The position numbers and the translations under genes were made by a program. The notes under the pieces were generated by a model. That model worked only from the letters and a program-made list of their open reading frames with translations. It made no database searches and was not told where the DNA came from. Positions 60,633 through 64,000 of a stretch of DNA of 64,000 nt are shown here, one piece after another; the first letter of the stretch is position 1; each line of letters starts with the position of its first letter. This DNA is from XBB1006 sp051877515. Its GTDB lineage: Bacteria; Bacillota; Clostridia; Lachnospirales; Lachnospiraceae. The DNA is taken from the NCBI GenBank assembly GCA_051877515.1, contig JBJEIY010000017.1, positions 1 through 64,000 of the forward strand, given 5' to 3'.

Positions 60633-62114
60633 ATGATTTATATAGAATTGGATACGGATCGGTTCGAGAGTGATGTGCGGGCCATGGTAAAAGCCTTTTA
60701 TCCGGGGGAAAATCTGTATGTTCATGCACAAAGGAGCAGGGTAGTTCAGCAGAAAAGACCCCGGGAGGAAGAACCGGTCAGGATGCATCTTACCATCGGG
60801 ATTCATGGAGGAACCATCCGGCTTGTGATCAGAGAATGTGGGATTGAAAAAGAAATCATGACCCATAACTCTGATGAGGGAAAACAGAAGAATGATCTGA
60901 AAAAGCTGCTGTACGAGGTATTGGCACAGCTTACCGGACAGACGCTTCCCTGGGGAACCCTGACGGGAATCCGTCCTACCAAATTGTTTATAAAGGCCAT
61001 GGAGCAGGGAATGGCACAAGAAGATCTGAGAAGGACGCTGAAGCAGGAATACCTGATCAGTGACGAAAAGCTGAAACTGGGTATGGAAGTGGCAGACCGT
61101 GAACGCAGGATCTTATCCCGTGTCAAAATGAAACAGGGTTATAGTCTGTACGTGCATATTCCTTTTTGCCCGACGACCTGTCTGTACTGTTCTTTTACCT
61201 CTTTTCCGGAGGCGGTCTTCAGACCGCGGATGGAGGAGTATGTGGATTGTGTCATAAAAGAGCTTGATTTTCTGGCAGAACATACAAAGGATTTCTGTTT
61301 AAACAGTATTTATATCGGAGGCGGAACCCCCACAACCTTAAGTGCCGGGCAATTGCACCGGCTCATTGGTTTTATCCGGGAGAGGTTTGACTGTTCTTCG
61401 GTATTGGAATTTACCGTAGAGGCCGGAAGACCTGACAGCATTACAAGGGAAAAGCTGGAGGTCTTAAAAGCTTTGGGGGTAACCAGGATTTCCATTAATC
61501 CACAGACCATGCAGCAAAAAACACTGGATGTGATCGGAAGAGGGCATACGGTGGAGCAGACCCGGGAGGCGTTTTTCCTGGCAAGAGAATGTGGATTTGA
61601 TAATATTAACATGGATCTGATTCTGGGACTTCCACTGGAAACGGCGGAAGATGTAAAGGATACATTACAACAGATTTCCCGTCTGAAACCGGATAATCTC
61701 ACCGTACACTGCCTGGCAAGAAAACACAATGCAAGGCTGAATCTGGAAAAGGACAGATATCAGGGATTACAGTTTGCCGATACCGTATCAAGTATGGAAT
61801 TGGCGGTAGAATGTGCCCGGAATATGGGGATGATACCTTATTATCTGTACCGACAGAAAAGTATTGCGGACAATCAGGAAAACATCGGCTTTTCCATGGA
61901 AGGAAAAGAAGGATTATACAATATCCTGATCATGGAGGAACGCCAGAGCATTCTGGCGGCAGGTGCAGGAGCAATCACCAAACTGGTGACCACCCCCGGA
62001 GAACTAAAAGAACGGGTGGAAACAGTAAAGGATGTCAATGCGTATTTAAGCAGAACACAGGAAATGATCCAGAGAAAATATGATGCCATGAGACGATGTG
62101 GCATGTTAAAATAG
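60633..62114 (+). CDS. hemZ: HemZ, anaerobic coproporphyrinogen dehydrogenase
   Basis: This 493-residue radical-SAM enzyme is of the HemZ group. The iron-sulfur motif CPTTCLYCSF (CxxxCxxC) follows LYVHIPF at about residue 175. IYIGGGTPTTLSAGQL and TVEAGRPDSITREKL are typical of the HemN-like core. A 170-residue N-terminal extension is specific to HemZ. It may oxidise coproporphyrinogen III or have another radical role in this haem-poor anaerobe. It is tightly spaced with its neighbours; hisS begins 8 bases after its stop. Confidence 0.93.
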   Translation: MIYIELDTDRFESDVRAMVKAFYPGENLYVHAQRSRVVQQKRPREEEPVRMHLTIGIHGGTIRLVIRECGIEKEIMTHNSDEGKQKNDLKKLLYEVLAQLTGQTLPWGTLTGIRPTKLFIKAMEQGMAQEDLRRTLKQEYLISDEKLKLGMEVADRERRILSRVKMKQGYSLYVHIPFCPTTCLYCSFTSFPEAVFRPRMEEYVDCVIKELDFLAEHTKDFCLNSIYIGGGTPTTLSAGQLHRLIGFIRERFDCSSVLEFTVEAGRPDSITREKLEVLKALGVTRISINPQTMQQKTLDVIGRGHTVEQTREAFFLARECGFDNINMDLILGLPLETAEDVKDTLQQISRLKPDNLTVHCLARKHNARLNLEKDRYQGLQFADTVSSMELAVECARNMGMIPYYLYRQKSIADNQENIGFSMEGKEGLYNILIMEERQSILAAGAGAITKLVTTPGELKERVETVKDVNAYLSRTQEMIQRKYDAMRRCGMLK

Positions 62115-62122
62115 GAGGACTT

Positions 62123-63373
62123 ATGGCTTTAAAGAAAAAACCGGTCACGGGTATGCGTGACATTATGCCGGAGGAAATGCAATTACGCGATTATGTGCAG
62201 GGTGTGATCCGGGAAACCTATCGGAGTTTTGGATTTACCCCCATTGAAACTCCATGTATGGAGGATATTTCCAACCTGTGCAGTAAGCAGGGAGGAGAAA
62301 ACGAAAAGCTGATCTTCAAAGTTTTAAAGCGTGGAGAAAAATTAAAACTGGAAGAAGCAACCTGTGAGGCAGATCTGGTAGATCAGGGTATGCGGTATGA
62401 TCTGACGGTTCCGCTGGCCAGATACTATTCCAATAATGCCAATGAACTGCCATCCCCTTTTAAGGCACTGCAGATGGGTAATGTCTGGAGGGCAGACCGG
62501 CCCCAGAAGGGACGTTACCGCCAGTTTATGCAGTGTGATATCGATATTTTGGGAGATCCTTCGGATTTAGCGGAAATCGAACTGATCACGGCAACCACAA
62601 CCTGTCTTGGAAAACTGGGCTTTCGGAATTTCCAGATACGGATCAATGAAAGAAGAATCTTAAAGGCAATGGCTGCATACAGCGGATTTACCGAAGACCG
62701 GTTTGATGAGGTATTTATCATTCTGGATAAAATGGATAAGATCGGACTTGACGGCGTACGGGAGGAACTGTTAAGCCATGAATTTACTCAGGAAAGTGTG
62801 GATAAGTACTTAAATCTGTTCTGCGAATTAGAAGGAAAAGAAGACGGACTGTCTTATCTTGCACAGATTCTGGGAAGTTTCATGCCGGAAGAAGTAGTGC
62901 AGAATATGCAGGAGATTGCAGCATGTGTGAATGCAGCCAAGGCAGCAGAGTTTGAACTGGTTTTTGATCCTACACTGGTCAGGGGAATGTCCTACTACAC
63001 AGGAACGATTTTTGAAATTGCCATGCCGGAACTTGGCATAGCCTGTGGCGGAGGCGGCCGTTATGACAAGATGATCGGTAATTTTACCGGCAATGATGTA
63101 CCGGCTTGTGGCTTCTCCATTGGTTTTGAGAGGATTATCCTTCTTCTGATGGAAAGCGGATTTAAGATTCCCAGCCAGCCGGAAAAAACAGCTTTTCTGA
63201 TCGAGAAGGGATGTTCAGCCCAACGGCTCAGCGAAGTAATGGCGCAGGCTGCCAAACTGAGGGCGGAAGGACGCGATGTGCTGGTTTCCCGTATGAATAA
63301 GAATAAGAAGTTCCAGAAAGAGCAGTTGGAGCAGTCCGGTTATACGGATATTGTGGAATTCTTTAACAGGTAG
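62123..63373 (+). CDS. hisS: Histidine--tRNA ligase
   Basis: This 416-residue class II synthetase shows motif 1 around PIETPCMEDI, motif 2 in NVWRADRPQKGRYRQFMQCD and motif 3 in GGGGRYDKMIG. The histidine-binding block VRGMSYYTGTIFE and a C-terminal anticodon domain (AEGRDVLVSRMNKNKK) complete it. The start at 62123 follows AGGAGG by 6 bases; the longer frame back to 62096 overlaps hemZ without a ribosome site. The usual next gene, aspS, is absent here. Confidence 0.97.
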   Translation: MALKKKPVTGMRDIMPEEMQLRDYVQGVIRETYRSFGFTPIETPCMEDISNLCSKQGGENEKLIFKVLKRGEKLKLEEATCEADLVDQGMRYDLTVPLARYYSNNANELPSPFKALQMGNVWRADRPQKGRYRQFMQCDIDILGDPSDLAEIELITATTTCLGKLGFRNFQIRINERRILKAMAAYSGFTEDRFDEVFIILDKMDKIGLDGVREELLSHEFTQESVDKYLNLFCELEGKEDGLSYLAQILGSFMPEEVVQNMQEIAACVNAAKAAEFELVFDPTLVRGMSYYTGTIFEIAMPELGIACGGGGRYDKMIGNFTGNDVPACGFSIGFERIILLLMESGFKIPSQPEKTAFLIEKGCSAQRLSEVMAQAAKLRAEGRDVLVSRMNKNKKFQKEQLEQSGYTDIVEFFNR

Positions 63374-63492
63374 GAGTAGGCCAGGGAAAGATGCGACTCC
63401 GGTTTACAAATTGTATTTAAATAGATTGAATTTTCGTGAAAACCAACAAAGCACTACACTACAGCGCTAAAGTATTTTGGGGGATTTGTCTG

Positions 63493-63521
63493 TTGACAGG
63501 GTTTTTTAAAGGATGTATGAT
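63493..63521 (+). promoter_or_regulatory. Strong promoter of the small-peptide unit
   Basis: Perfect TTGACA, 17 bases, TATGAT. A transcript would start near 63528. Confidence 0.8.
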
Positions 63522-63579
63522 AGACCCATCCTAGTTGCCGGATAAAACCGGTAAATTCAGAGGAAGGGAGAACGAAGTC

Positions 63580-63711
63580 ATGAGAAGCTTTTTCCAGAAT
63601 GCAGGCATGATGATGGAGATGTGTATGTGCATGTTTGGCATGTGCATGATTTTGCGTGCAAAGATTTCCGATATGTTCTCCGTTGTGAAGGTTAGGCAGG
63701 CTGCCGAATAG
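63580..63711 (+). CDS. Methionine-rich 43-residue peptide
   Basis: The peptide starts MRSFFQNAGMMMEMCMCMFG and has ten methionines and three cysteines in the first 24 residues. A basic and polar tail follows (residues 26-43). The central segment is hydrophobic enough to enter a membrane and could bind copper, mercury or another soft metal through sulfur atoms; both are inferences. It is preceded by GAGGAAGGGAG and lies alone between a consensus promoter and a strong terminator, in a transcript of about 250 bases. I do not recognise a family. Confidence 0.6.
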   Translation: MRSFFQNAGMMMEMCMCMFGMCMILRAKISDMFSVVKVRQAAE

Positions 63712-63742
63712 GCAACTGTGACCGTCGCTTGAATCGAGTGTG

Positions 63743-63779
63743 AAGCCGGGAGACTTGATCGGAGTCTTCCGGTTTTTTT
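63743..63779 (+). terminator. Terminator of the small-peptide unit
   Basis: CCGG-G-AGACT and AGTCT-T-CCGG enclose a 7-base loop and are followed by seven T. Confidence 0.9.
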
Positions 63780-63894
63780 GTGACAGGAAAAAGAGTCTTT
63801 GACTGTCACAAGTAAGCTGTGAAGAGCGCGCAGATTTTCCTCAACAGGTATAAAAATGAAATCGAAAAAAGAAAAGAAAAAGGAGAGTAACATT

Positions 63895-64000
63895 ATGAAA
63901 AAACAGATTTCACGTTTATTGGTACTGGTATTAACTTTAGTAACCGTCTTTTCACTGGCAGGCTGTGGCAGCAAGTCAGAGGAAAGCGGACAGGATGGCG
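63895..64000 (+). CDS. Lipoprotein, start only
   Basis: The frame begins MKKQISRLLVLVLTLVTVFS and continues with the lipobox LAGC, then GSKSEESGQDG, and runs off the window. AAGGAGAG lies 6 bases upstream. The short charged N-region, hydrophobic core and cysteine at residue 25 mark an exported lipoprotein; many such genes encode binding proteins of ABC transporters, but nothing of the mature part is visible. Confidence 0.8.
   Translation, partial: MKKQISRLLVLVLTLVTVFSLAGCGSKSEESGQDG

Noticed and set aside
1..64000. Selenocysteine tRNA gene expected near selA/selB
   Set aside because: I looked in the gaps at 1410-1568, 5840-5952 and 6625-6921 and saw no 8+5 acceptor-type cloverleaf; a covariance search would settle it.

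Overview
The window looks like the chromosome of an anaerobic, amino-acid-fermenting Clostridia, most likely a Lachnospiraceae member. The reasons are a D-proline reductase (prd) operon, a selenocysteine machinery, a T-box leader in front of ileS, Gram-positive Shine-Dalgarno sites, many intrinsic terminators, and Firmicutes gene neighbourhoods (dnaE-pfkA-rRNA methylase; rel-MBL-hemZ-hisS). No prophage, integrase, insertion sequence or CRISPR array was recognised. I recognised no tRNA or rRNA gene, and in particular no selenocysteine tRNA.

Layout. 0.3-1.4 kb: two small cytosolic proteins, one with a SHOCT tail. 1.5-6.6 kb: selA-selB, a LysR regulator of the selenium-associated type, and a ThyX-like gene. 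6.9-8.4 kb: an EF-hand-bearing unknown protein and, beside it, a compact convergent type I toxin-antitoxin locus (33-residue holin-like toxin, antisense RNA, probable LexA box). 8.4-14.7 kb, minus strand: prdC, a collapsed prdA copy, prdA, a CBO2463-type protein, prdB (in-frame UGA plus SECIS), an internal terminator, prdD and prdE, with a second LysR gene upstream. 15.6-21.9 kb: two YcxB-like membrane proteins, a POT peptide transporter, a TauE/SafE permease, proline racemase and a DMT exporter. 22-28.6 kb: secreted DUF1002 protein, a 1399-residue repetitive surface protein, a small ribbon-helix-helix protein and a NodB-type deacetylase. 28.9-38.2 kb: AspT-like transporter, a pyruvate kinase-like protein without its C-terminal domain, rarA, an aminotransferase, an AEC permease, nicotinate phosphoribosyltransferase, a 69-residue protein whose ribosome site is buried in a hairpin, a redox-cysteine protein and a transaldolase-type aldolase. 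38.2-64 kb: mainly housekeeping genes (ileS, glgP, dnaE, pfkA, rRNA methylase, two (p)ppGpp enzymes, L,D-transpeptidase, cyclophilin, hemZ, hisS). It ends with a short transcription unit for a methionine-rich 43-residue peptide and the start of a lipoprotein gene.

How the parts fit. SelA and SelB supply selenocysteine insertion, and PrdB, the catalytic subunit of D-proline reductase, is the one selenoprotein recognised here. Proline racemase makes D-proline, PrdA and PrdB reduce it to 5-aminovalerate, and PrdC probably carries electrons to the reductase. Peptide uptake by the POT carrier could feed this Stickland pathway. The most unusual regulatory candidates are the SOS-type toxin locus at 8.0-8.4 kb, the terminator inside the prd operon, the hairpin-buried ribosome site at 36.87 kb and the methionine-rich peptide unit at 63.5-63.8 kb.
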